From: JAZQUM01 sp045631305
Lineage (GTDB): Bacteria > Bacillota > Clostridia > Oscillospirales > Oscillospiraceae
Direction of reading: 5' to 3'
DNA: 11,908 nt
Assembly: GCA_045631305.1 (NCBI GenBank)
Contig: JAZQUM010000013.1
Coordinates: 1 to 11,908 of the forward strand
Below are positions 7,034 to 11,908 of the stretch, piece by piece; within the stretch, counting starts at the first letter, position 1; the number at the start of each line of letters is the position of its first letter. The notes beneath the pieces were generated by a model. It did not search any database. It was not told the origin of the DNA and saw only the letters and a list, made by a program, of their open reading frames with translations. The translations under genes and the position numbers were made by a program.

Positions 7034-7059
7034 AAAAATGCGATAAAACCGGCATTTTT
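7034..7059. repeat. Inverted repeat just upstream of rpmH promoter
   Basis: AAAAATGC, a 10-nt loop, then GCATTTTT give an 8-bp stem followed by more T residues. On the plus strand it resembles a weak terminator, which could insulate the rpmH promoter 12 bp downstream. Confidence 0.35.
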
Positions 7060-7071
7060 TTGAAGTTTTTG

Positions 7072-7100
7072 TTGACACGAAGAAATTATTTATGTATAAT
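7072..7100 (+). promoter_or_regulatory. Strong sigma-A promoter for the rpmH operon
   Basis: TTGACA at 7072-7077, a 17-bp spacer and TATAAT at 7095-7100 give a perfect match to the vegetative consensus. Expected start near 7107, leaving a leader of about 113 nt before rpmH. It fits a highly expressed ribosomal protein operon. Confidence 0.92.
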
Positions 7101-7107
7101 ATCATTC

Positions 7108-7121
7108 GCGTCATGTGACGC
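7108..7121. repeat. Dyad at the rpmH transcription start
   Basis: GCGTCA-TG-TGACGC has perfect 6-bp arms around two bases and falls at the predicted 5' end of the transcript. It could be an operator or a 5'-end structure; nothing else identifies a partner. Confidence 0.35.
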
Positions 7122-7171
7122 TTTATTTGTCAACTGCGGCCACGGTATTTTCCGTCCGCCGTCGAGTAAGT

Positions 7172-7191
7172 GTGGAGGGTAAAAACTCCAC
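7172..7191 (+). promoter_or_regulatory. Stem-loop in rpmH leader
   Basis: GTGGAG and CTCCAC pair around the loop GGTAAAAA, 16 nt before the rpmH ribosome binding site GGAGG (7207-7211). The left arm could alternatively compete with that site. Function is unknown. Confidence 0.35.
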
Positions 7192-7220
7192 CGGTATTTT
7201 TAATTTGGAGGTGTAATGCA

Positions 7221-7355
7221 ATGTTCCGTACCTATCAGCCCAAGAAGCGCCAGCGTTCTAAGGTGCACGGCTTCCGCAAGAGAATGGCTACTGCAAACGG
7301 CCGCAAGGTTCTCGCTCGTCGCCGCGCCAAGGGTCGCGCCCGCCTGACCCTTTGA
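7221..7355 (+). CDS. rpmH: 50S ribosomal protein L34
   Basis: L34 is a small, very basic protein of the large ribosomal subunit. The 44-residue sequence (MFRTYQPKKRQRSKVHGFRKRM...) is a full family match from the TYQPKKRQR start to the C-terminal ARRRAKGRARLTL. Start ATG 7221 follows GGAGG at 9-nt spacing; the frame is open further upstream but lacks L34 similarity there. It is the first gene of a rightward operon with rnpA, yidD, yidC and jag, driven by the consensus promoter at 7072. It diverges from dnaA, the classic landmark of the bacterial origin. Confidence 0.98.
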   Translation: MFRTYQPKKRQRSKVHGFRKRMATANGRKVLARRRAKGRARLTL

Positions 7356-7387
7356 GGTCGGAAACTGCATCGCAGATAGATCGTTTT

Positions 7388-7422
7388 AGGGACGGCAGAT
7401 GGAATTTCCATCTTTCGTCCCT
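7388..7422 (+). promoter_or_regulatory. Hairpin between rpmH and rnpA
   Basis: AGGGACG (7388-7394) pairs with CGTCCCT (7416-7422). Inside, after a 2x2 internal loop, AGATGG pairs with CCATCT around AATTT. No T-run follows (CTTAAGCTG), so a simple terminator is unlikely. An RNA-processing or stability element that separates L34 output from RnpA output is plausible but inferred. Confidence 0.5.
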
Positions 7423-7466
7423 TAAGCTGTATCTCGCGGAATTTTAATGCAAGGATCTGATTTAGC

Positions 7467-7814
7467 GTGAAAGAAACGGTCACTATCAAGAATAACTATG
7501 AGTTTCGCCGCATGTATTCCAAGGGAAAAAACGCGGCGACGCCGGGTGTGGTGGTATATTTCCGCCCCAACCGTTTTGGCCACAACCGCATTGGGGTAAC
7601 CGTCAGCACCAAGGTTGGTAAAGCCGTGGTGCGTAATCGTGTGCGCCGCCGTCTGCGGGAGATTTTCCGTTTGAATCAGGATAAGATGCTCCAGGGTTAT
7701 GATGTGATCGTCATCGCCCGTGTGCGCACGCCTGAGATTCCCTATCGTAAGCTCAACGGTATGTTCCTGCGGGCCTGCGGTCAGCTGGGTCTTTTGAAAG
7801 AGGAGAAAGCATGA
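7467..7814 (+). CDS. rnpA: Ribonuclease P protein component
   Basis: RnpA is the protein subunit that helps the RNase P ribozyme remove 5' leaders from precursor tRNAs. The protein has 115 residues and is strongly basic. The hallmark RNR motif is present as GKAVVRNRVRRRLREIFR (residues 51-68), with Arg56, Asn57, Arg58 and Arg62. An N-terminal NNYEFRRMYSKGK segment (9-21) forms part of the leader-binding cleft. Translation starts at GTG 7467 after AAGGA; this gives the correct N-terminus MKETVTIKNN. The stop overlaps the yidD start by 4 nt (ATGA), indicating coupling. Confidence 0.96.
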   Translation: MKETVTIKNNYEFRRMYSKGKNAATPGVVVYFRPNRFGHNRIGVTVSTKVGKAVVRNRVRRRLREIFRLNQDKMLQGYDVIVIARVRTPEIPYRKLNGMFLRACGQLGLLKEEKA

Positions 7815-8023
7815 AAAAAGTGCTGATGGCTCTTGTGCGGTTTTACCGCCGCTATATCTCCCCTATGCGTCAGCCCTGCTGCCGTTTCGTTCCCACCTGC
7901 TCCCAGTACGCACTGGAAGCGCTGGAAAAATACGGCGCGCTGAAAGGCTCTTACCTTGCCATTCGCCGCATTTTGCGATGCCATCCGTTCCACAAGGGCG
8001 GATTCTATGATCCCGTCCCCTGA
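7811..8023 (+). CDS. yidD: Membrane protein insertion efficiency factor YidD
   Basis: This 70-residue protein belongs to the YidD (DUF37, haemolytic-type) family, which assists YidC-dependent membrane insertion at the inner face of the membrane. The family signature is clear: FYRRYISP, then CCRFVPTCSQYALEAL with Cys23, Cys24 and Cys30, and LRCHPFHKGGFYDPVP with Cys57 at the end. An amphipathic N-terminal helix is expected (MKKVLMALVRFYRRY). It sits between rnpA (4-nt overlap) and yidC (34 bp gap), its usual place. Confidence 0.95.
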   Translation: MKKVLMALVRFYRRYISPMRQPCCRFVPTCSQYALEALEKYGALKGSYLAIRRILRCHPFHKGGFYDPVP

Positions 8024-8057
8024 AGGCGGGAAGACAATTTTATAAGGAGAAACTGTA

Positions 8058-9173
8058 ATGGCAAAACTCGGATACTTTCTTTGTATTCCCTTTGCGTTTT
8101 TGCTGCGTTGGTTCTACACCTTGACCGGTTCTTACGGCTGGGCAATCATTCTCTTTACCCTCATCGTTAAGCTGATCATGCTGCCCTTCCAGATGAAGAG
8201 CAAGAAGAGCATGATCCGCATGAACCGTATGCAGGCGCAGATCAAAGAGATCCAGACCAAGTATGCAAACAACAAGCAGCTGCAGAACGAAGAGATTGCC
8301 AAGCTCTATCAGGAGCAGGGCGTCAATCCCATGAGCGGCTGCCTTTGGAGCTTTTTGCCCCTTCCCATCCTGATCGCTCTTTACTCCATTCTGCGTAAGC
8401 CCATCACCCACTTCATGATGATGGGTGAAGAGATCATTGAAGTTGCCAAGGAAGCACTTGCTGCTGCAGGCGTAACTCTGAATCTCACCGGTACCGCTAC
8501 CGCTTACGAGCAGATGTTCGTGGCTCAGAGCGTTGCTGAAAACATTCCTGATTTCATCAACGCACACGAAGGCTGGATCAACATTCAGTACAGCTTCCTG
8601 GGTCTCAACATGGGCGCAGTGCCCTGGGATGCCCGCTCCACCCTTACCACCGGCGGCTGGGCTTCCATCGGTCTTTTCCTGATCCCCGTGCTGGCAGCAG
8701 GTCTCAGCTATCTGCAGATGAAGATCTCCACCATGGGTCAGAGCAAGGACACCGCCACCGCTGCTACCAACAAGAGCATGAACGTGATGATGCCCCTCAT
8801 GAGCTTGTGGATCGGTTTTTCCATGCCCGCAGCTCTGGGTATCTACTGGGTAGCACAGAGCGTGTTCTCCATCATCCAGGAATACTTCATGGGTAAGTTC
8901 TACACCAAGAAGCTGGAAGAAGAAGAAAACGAACGTCAGGCACGCCTCGCTGAAGAACGCGCTCGCCGTCAGGCTGAAGGTCGCCGTAAGCAGGCTGAAG
9001 ACGTTCAGCGCAGCAAGGAAGAAGAAAAGAAGGCTGCTAAGGAACGCTTTGCAGAAAAGCGCGAAGAAAAGCAGTCCTCTAAGAGCACCAATGTCACTAC
9101 CGAAGCAGGCCGCGTAGACAACCGTCCTTACGCAAGAGGCCGTGCTTTCAGCGAAGACCATTATAACGACTAA
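8058..9173 (+). CDS. yidC: Membrane protein insertase YidC/Oxa1/SpoIIIJ family
   Basis: YidC inserts and folds membrane proteins, alone or with SecYEG. The 371-residue protein has hydrophobic segments near residues 5-45, 94-113, 198-220 and 240-278. A charged hairpin MKSKKSMIRMNRMQAQIKEIQ (46-66) follows the first segment, and the family motif NPMSGCLWSFLPLPILIALY is at 90-109. Lys38 (FTLIVKLIMLPF) occupies the place of the essential groove arginine in B. subtilis SpoIIIJ, a common clostridial substitution. No lipoprotein signal peptide is present, unlike Bacillus SpoIIIJ. The C-terminal tail (286-345) is a highly charged helix (EEEENERQARLAEERARRQ), likely cytosolic and ribosome-facing. AAGGAG precedes ATG 8058. 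Confidence 0.96.
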   Translation: MAKLGYFLCIPFAFLLRWFYTLTGSYGWAIILFTLIVKLIMLPFQMKSKKSMIRMNRMQAQIKEIQTKYANNKQLQNEEIAKLYQEQGVNPMSGCLWSFLPLPILIALYSILRKPITHFMMMGEEIIEVAKEALAAAGVTLNLTGTATAYEQMFVAQSVAENIPDFINAHEGWINIQYSFLGLNMGAVPWDARSTLTTGGWASIGLFLIPVLAAGLSYLQMKISTMGQSKDTATAATNKSMNVMMPLMSLWIGFSMPAALGIYWVAQSVFSIIQEYFMGKFYTKKLEEEENERQARLAEERARRQAEGRRKQAEDVQRSKEEEKKAAKERFAEKREEKQSSKSTNVTTEAGRVDNRPYARGRAFSEDHYND

Positions 9174-9186
9174 GGAGAGTCACAGC

Positions 9187-9981
9187 GTGAGAAAATATAT
9201 TGATGTAACGGGCCGTACGGAAGACGAAGCCGTCGCCAACGCCCTTGCACAGCTGGGTCTCGACCGCGATGATGTCTCCGTTGAGATTTTGGAGCGCGCT
9301 AAGTCCGGTTTCCTGGGCATCGGCGCCAGCCCCGCCAAGGTTCGCGTGAGCTATGGCGAGGAAGAAGAAGTCGTAGTCGAAGAACCCAAGAAGGCAGAAG
9401 TTAAGAAGGAAGTCAAGAAGGCTGCTGCTCCCAAGGCAGAAGAAAAGCCCGCAAAGACCGAAGAAGTGAAGGAAGAAGCTCCTGTAGCAGCTGCTGCTCC
9501 CTGCGAAGGCGAAGCAACGGATGCCAAGGCAGAAGAGATCCGCACTTTCCTCGCCGGCCTTCTTTCTCATCTTGAAAGCAATGCTGTTATCAAGATCTAC
9601 GAAGCTGAAAAGGGTCACTATAAGATCTATCTCGAAGGCGATAAGCTGGGTCAGCTCATCGGCCGTCGCGGTGAAACTCTGGATGCTATCCAGCAGCTCA
9701 CCAATTATTCCGTAAACCGCGGCAGCGACAAGCGTGTCCGCATCCATATCGATGCTGAGAACTACCGCGAAAAGCGCGAAAAGAGCCTCGAGAGCCTTGC
9801 TGTGAAGGTAGCAGGCAAAGTCACCCGCTATCGCCGCAATGTGACGCTGGAACCCATGAACGCTTACGAGCGCCATGTGATCCACACCGCACTGCAGGAA
9901 TACCCCGGCGTGACCACCTACTCCACCGGCACCGAACCCAACCGCCGCGTTATCGTTGCTTACGAACGCAGCGCCCGTTGA
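9187..9981 (+). CDS. jag: RNA-binding protein Jag/KhpB (Jag-N, KH, R3H)
   Basis: Jag (KhpB/EloR) is a cytosolic RNA-binding protein linked in other Firmicutes to cell elongation and division. I start at GTG 9187 after TAAGGAGAG, which overlaps the yidC stop; this gives 264 residues. The Jag-N domain covers residues 1-56 (YIDVTGRTEDEAVANAL... AKSGFLGIGASPAKVRV). A low-complexity linker rich in Glu, Lys and Ala spans 57-112. The KH domain has the GxxG-type loop LIGRRGETLDAIQQLTNY (157-174). The R3H domain follows with Arg229 and His233 in NAYERHVIHTAL. It closes the rpmH operon and is followed 13 bp later by a terminator. Confidence 0.95.
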   Translation: MRKYIDVTGRTEDEAVANALAQLGLDRDDVSVEILERAKSGFLGIGASPAKVRVSYGEEEEVVVEEPKKAEVKKEVKKAAAPKAEEKPAKTEEVKEEAPVAAAAPCEGEATDAKAEEIRTFLAGLLSHLESNAVIKIYEAEKGHYKIYLEGDKLGQLIGRRGETLDAIQQLTNYSVNRGSDKRVRIHIDAENYREKREKSLESLAVKVAGKVTRYRRNVTLEPMNAYERHVIHTALQEYPGVTTYSTGTEPNRRVIVAYERSAR

Positions 9982-9996
9982 TGAAATGAAAAATAC

Positions 9997-10024
9997 CTCT
10001 GTCGAAAGACAGAGTTATTTTTTT
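9997..10024 (+). terminator. Terminator of the rpmH-jag operon
   Basis: CTCTGTC and GACAGAG pair perfectly around a GAAA tetraloop, followed by TTATTTTTTT. It lies 15 bp after the jag stop codon. Confidence 0.92.
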
Positions 10025-10040
10025 ATGCATAGAGCGCGCG

Positions 10041-10079
10041 AAAAAAAAAAAGAAAAAAGACGCCTCTTTCGAGACGTCT
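10041..10079 (-). terminator. Terminator of rpsT
   Basis: On the minus strand AGACGTCTC pairs with GAGGCGTCT (one G-T pair) around GAAA. A U-rich run follows, seen on the plus strand as A residues at 10041-10058 with one G. It stands back to back with the jag terminator. Confidence 0.9.
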
Positions 10080-10093
10080 TTTCGTTTGGTTTA

Positions 10094-10357
10094 TTAGCCA
10101 AGCTTGTTGAGCTTCAGGGTCATAGCGCTCTTCTTGTGAGCTGCGTTATTCTTGTGAAGAATACCCTTGGCAGCTGCCTTGTCAACAGCCTTTACTGCAA
10201 CTTTGTAAGCGCCATCGGCCTCGGTGCGATTGCCTTCTTCGGCAGCAGCCTCGAACTTCTTGATGGCGGTCTTCAGTGCGGACTTATCAGCCTTGTTGCG
10301 GGCATTGCGGACTTCTGCCACCAGAACACGCTTCTTAGCAGACTTAATATTCGGCAA
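10094..10357 (-). CDS. rpsT: 30S ribosomal protein S20
   Basis: S20 is a basic, helical protein of the small subunit that binds 16S rRNA early in assembly. From TTG 10357 it has 87 residues: MPNIKSAKKRVLVAEVRNARNKADK..., the standard N-terminus. A GTG three codons upstream at 10366 shares a base with the Shine-Dalgarno AAGGAGG and cannot be the start; the TTG lies 8 nt after it. E. coli rpsT is also known to use UUG. The C-terminal half has the family motif AAAKGILHKNNAAHKKSAM. The gene has its own promoter and terminator. It is transcribed toward the origin, so it runs against the rightward replication fork. Confidence 0.96.
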   Translation of the reverse strand: MPNIKSAKKRVLVAEVRNARNKADKSALKTAIKKFEAAAEEGNRTEADGAYKVAVKAVDKAAAKGILHKNNAAHKKSAMTLKLNKLG

Positions 10358-10365
10358 ACCAAACA

Positions 10366-10372
10366 CCTCCTT
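10366..10372 (-). promoter_or_regulatory. Ribosome binding site deciding the rpsT UUG start
   Basis: AAGGAGG on the minus strand, 8 nt before TTG 10357. Its last G is the first base of the rejected upstream GTG. Confidence 0.85.
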
Positions 10373-10421
10373 GGCGGTAAATTTTCTTGCGAGCAGTTAT
10401 TAAACCACCACGCAGAATGGT

Positions 10422-10450
10422 ATTTTAGCAAAGAATTGCTTAAAAATCAA
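10422..10450 (-). promoter_or_regulatory. Probable rpsT promoter
   Basis: On the minus strand TTGATT, a 17-bp spacer, then TAAAAT, with TGC just before the -10 (extended -10). The start would fall near 10415, about 58 nt before the UUG codon. Confidence 0.75.
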
Positions 10451-10547
10451 GGGTTTTTTGAAAAAAAGTTGAAATTTTTGAATATTTCTACTCATGGGGT
10501 GAAAAATGAAAAGGAAGCACAACATTTAGTGGGGAGGAGCTGAAAAA

Positions 10548-11429
10548 ATGTGGCAGCGGCGAACAGATCTGGCGGAAGAGAGCCACGAACTGTGGAAAAA
10601 TTCTCATGAAAATAAAAATCTTGCGGGAATTTCTCAGCGGAAATTTTCCCTTGCAGGTTACCCCTGCTGCGAGGTGGAAGTGGGCAGCGAAAGGGCCGCC
10701 AAGGAAATTGGCAAAGAGCGGGGCAAATATGTGACGCTGGACCTTTCTTCCTATTGGCAGCGGCGGGGGAAAAATTTTTCCCGTGGGGTAAAAGCGGTGG
10801 GCACGGCGTTGAAAGACCTTTTGGGTGAGATGGACGGCCCGGTGCTCATTGCAGGGCTGGGTAACCGCGCCATGACCCCCGATGCCGTTGGCCCCCTCAC
10901 GGTGGAGAACATTTTAGTGACGCGGCATCTGGAAAAGCGGTTTTCCCTGCGCTCTGTGGCCGCCATGGTGCCCGATGTTCTGGGCAACACAGGGATGGAA
11001 GCGGCGGAACTCATCACAGCGGCTGTGGAAAAAGTAGCGCCTTCGGCGGTAGTGGTCATCGATGCGCTCTCGGCGCGGAAGCTTTCCCGACTCTGTACCT
11101 CCGTGCAGCTGAGCTCTACGGGTATCTCCCCCGGTTCGGGGGTGGGTAACCGCCGCATGGAGATCAGCGAAAAGACGGTGGGCGTCCCTGTTTTTTCCAT
11201 GGGTATCCCCACGGTGGTGGATGCCGCTACGCTGACCATGGACGTGCTGGAAGAAGCAGGCATGGGGCATCTGGACCCTGCGGCGCTGCGGGGCTTTGAA
11301 GAGAGCGTTTTCGTAACCCCCCGCTCCATCGACGCGCAGGTGAAGGAGCTTTCCCGCCTTCTTGGCTACGGCATCAACTTTGCGCTGCAAAATTTGAACG
11401 TGGAGGAAATTACGGCGCTGCTCCAATGA
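10548..11429 (+). CDS. gpr: Spore germination protease GPR
   Basis: GPR degrades small acid-soluble spore proteins early in germination and acts as an atypical aspartic protease (family A25). The 293-residue protein opens with RTDLAEESHE, followed by GLGNRAMTPDAVGP (103-116), VAPSAVVVIDALSAR (163-177), TGISPGSGVGNRR (191-203) and GVPVFSMGIPTVVDAATLT (212-230). Asp112 and Asp172 match the proposed catalytic Asp127 and Asp193 of B. megaterium GPR, by my own alignment from memory. The propeptide before the RTD-LA processing site is only about 7 residues, against 15 in B. megaterium. Ser190 replaces the Asp usual in the ISDTGI motif. GGAGGAG precedes ATG 10548. No clear forespore sigma promoter was found. 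It diverges from rpsT, as in Bacillus. Confidence 0.94.
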   Translation: MWQRRTDLAEESHELWKNSHENKNLAGISQRKFSLAGYPCCEVEVGSERAAKEIGKERGKYVTLDLSSYWQRRGKNFSRGVKAVGTALKDLLGEMDGPVLIAGLGNRAMTPDAVGPLTVENILVTRHLEKRFSLRSVAAMVPDVLGNTGMEAAELITAAVEKVAPSAVVVIDALSARKLSRLCTSVQLSSTGISPGSGVGNRRMEISEKTVGVPVFSMGIPTVVDAATLTMDVLEEAGMGHLDPAALRGFEESVFVTPRSIDAQVKELSRLLGYGINFALQNLNVEEITALLQ

Positions 11430-11466
11430 CCCGGGGTGGGTAACATGAAAAGCGCAGGAAACGAAA

Positions 11467-11492
11467 AAGAAGAGCGCCGAAGCGCTCTTCTT
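11467..11492. terminator. Bidirectional terminator between gpr and pckA
   Basis: AAGAAGAGCGC and GCGCTCTTCTT form a perfect 11-bp stem. The plus strand has loop CGAA then TTTTAT. The minus strand has the very stable C-UUCG-G loop then U-rich sequence. It can serve the convergent gpr and pckA. Confidence 0.9.
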
Positions 11493-11505
11493 TTATAAGG
11501 TTAAA

Positions 11506-11723
11506 TTATTCAGCCTTGGGGCCTGCAGCTACGAGAGCCTTACCAGCATCGTTGCCGGTGTACTTAACGAAGTTCTTTTCGAAGCGAGCTGCCAGATCCT
11601 TTGCCTTGCCTTCCCATTCGGAAGCGTCAGCATAGGTGTTGCGAGGATCGAGGATGTTGGTGTCAACGCCGGGCAGTGCGGTGGGAACTTCCAGGTTGAA
11701 GTAGGGGATGGTCTTGGTTTCAG
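11506..11723 (-). CDS. pckA: Phosphoenolpyruvate carboxykinase (ATP), C-terminal fragment
   Basis: PckA interconverts oxaloacetate plus ATP and phosphoenolpyruvate plus CO2 and ADP (EC 4.1.1.49). Only the last 71 codons are genuine: ETKTIPYFNLEVPTALPGVD, then [20 protein letters not shown], ending KALVAAGPKAE. This closely follows the C-terminus of E. coli PckA as I recall it ([23 protein letters not shown]... ALVAAGPKL). The frame continues upstream to 11781, but those residues are translated sequencing adapter. The nucleotide-binding and catalytic regions lie in the missing part. In an anaerobic gut Firmicute the enzyme often runs in the CO2-fixing direction toward succinate or propionate; that is inference. 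Confidence 0.93.
11623..11723. repeat. Genuine copy of a 101-bp artefactual duplication
   Basis: This 101-bp part of pckA is repeated without a mismatch at 11808-11908. The copies flank the adapter sequence exactly, so they represent one short library insert read twice around a circular template. Confidence 0.9.
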
Positions 11724-11755
11724 AAGTCGGAGGCCAAGCGGTCTTAGGAAGACAA
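11724..11755 (+). other. MGI/BGI DNBSEQ read-1 adapter contamination
   Basis: The 32 bases begin AAGTCGGAGGCCAAGCGG and end GGAAGACAA, the DNBSEQ forward adapter as I know it. Not part of the genome. Confidence 0.96.
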
Positions 11756-11765
11756 GACCTGATAA
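11756..11765 (+). other. Library index (barcode)
   Basis: Ten bases, GACCTGATAA, fill the gap between the two adapter arms, the length of a DNBSEQ sample barcode. Confidence 0.85.
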
Positions 11766-11807
11766 CAACTCCTTGGCTCACAGAACGACATGGCTACGAT
11801 CCGACTT
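11766..11807 (-). other. MGI/BGI DNBSEQ read-2 adapter contamination (reverse complement)
   Basis: Read on the minus strand the 42 bases begin AAGTCGGATCGTAGCCATG and end CCAAGGAGTTG, the DNBSEQ reverse adapter as I know it. Not part of the genome. Confidence 0.96.
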
Positions 11808-11908
11808 AGCGTCAGCATAGGTGTTGCGAGGATCGAGGATGTTGGTGTCAACGCCGGGCAGTGCGGTGGGAACTTCCAGGTTGAAGTAGGGGATGGTCTT
11901 GGTTTCAG
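11808..11908. repeat. Artefactual second copy of pckA segment
   Basis: Exact copy of 11623-11723 that begins at the first base after the adapter and ends with the window. It should be trimmed and not annotated as a gene. Confidence 0.92.

Larger units (their letters stand above)
6793..7220. other. dnaA-rpmH spacer: divergent promoters and upstream part of oriC
   Basis: No gene is supported in these 428 bp. From left to right they hold the dnaA leader and ribosome binding site, an extended -10 promoter for dnaA (6868-6896), and two DnaA boxes (6884-6892 inverted, 6923-6931 direct). Next come a purine-rich AT-rich stretch, inverted repeats at 6991-7006 and 7034-7059, the rpmH promoter (7072-7100), a dyad at the likely start point, and the rpmH leader. 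The arrangement matches the upstream oriC segment of a bipartite Firmicute origin. Only two good boxes are visible, fewer than in the dnaA-dnaN spacer. Confidence 0.75.

Noticed and set aside
8012..8035. Short hairpin TCCCG/CGGGA after yidD
   Set aside because: Only 5 bp with no T-run, and it includes the yidD stop; likely chance.
8040..9885. Long minus-strand frames opposite yidC and jag
   Set aside because: Both overlap certain genes in antisense and read as low-complexity hydrophobic or cysteine-rich shadow sequence.
10469..10510. Forespore (sigma-F or sigma-G) promoter for gpr
   Set aside because: GAATA and GGTGAAAA-like elements occur, but spacing and -10 match are poor, so no call is supported.
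9956..10543. 195-codon plus-strand frame across the terminators and rpsT
   Set aside because: It spans two back-to-back terminators and the antisense of rpsT, with no ribosome binding site.
11445..11498. 17-residue open frame after gpr (MKSAGNEKEERRSALLL)
   Set aside because: It consists largely of the terminator stem and lacks a convincing ribosome binding site.
11623..11908. Direct repeat as an attachment site, CRISPR or mobile-element duplication
   Set aside because: The sequence between the copies is library adapter, so the repeat is technical.

Overview
The window is the replication-origin neighbourhood of a Gram-positive, probably spore-forming Firmicute (Bacillota). Three things point there: the gene order gyrA-gyrB-remB-recF-yaaA-dnaN-dnaA / rpmH-rnpA-yidD-yidC-jag, the presence of remB (DUF370 family) and the spore germination protease gpr, and strong AAGGAGG-type ribosome binding sites with UUG and GUG starts. 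Protein flavour (YidC beginning directly with the Oxa1 core; GyrB with PLWGKMLNVEKARADKVYGND) suggests Clostridia, possibly an Oscillospiraceae-like gut bacterium. That finer placement is inference from memory of the families.

Layout. Positions 1-5222 hold a leftward series: gyrA (N-terminal 168 residues, cut by the window edge), gyrB, remB, recF, the S4-domain gene yaaA, and dnaN. The genes are tightly packed, and recF overlaps yaaA. A 250-bp dnaN-dnaA spacer (5223-5472) carries a cluster of DnaA boxes of the form TTTTCCACA, an AT-rich stretch and a candidate DnaA-trio element. dnaA follows leftward from a UUG start at 6792. The 428-bp dnaA-rpmH spacer (6793-7220) carries the dnaA promoter with two DnaA boxes at or above it, inverted repeats, and a consensus sigma-A promoter firing rightward into rpmH. 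The two spacers together look like a bipartite oriC flanking dnaA, as in Bacillus.

Positions 7221-9981 are the rightward operon rpmH-rnpA-yidD-yidC-jag (ribosomal protein L34, RNase P protein, two membrane-insertion factors, an RNA-binding protein), ending in a clear intrinsic terminator. It converges on rpsT (ribosomal protein S20, leftward, UUG start), which has its own terminator and promoter. gpr diverges from rpsT. The last gene is the C-terminal 71 codons of an ATP-type phosphoenolpyruvate carboxykinase (pckA, leftward).

The last 185 bases are not natural sequence. At 11724-11807 two MGI/BGI DNBSEQ library adapters lie face to face around a 10-base index-like stretch. They are followed by an exact second copy of the 101 bp that precede them. 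This is an assembly artefact from a short-insert read-through, and it truncates pckA.

I found no previously undescribed biological system. The genes are core replication, translation and membrane-biogenesis genes. The observations worth a second look are the adapter chimera, the origin architecture, several start-codon decisions, the natural alanine in the GyrA quinolone region, and the head-on orientation of rpsT close to the origin.
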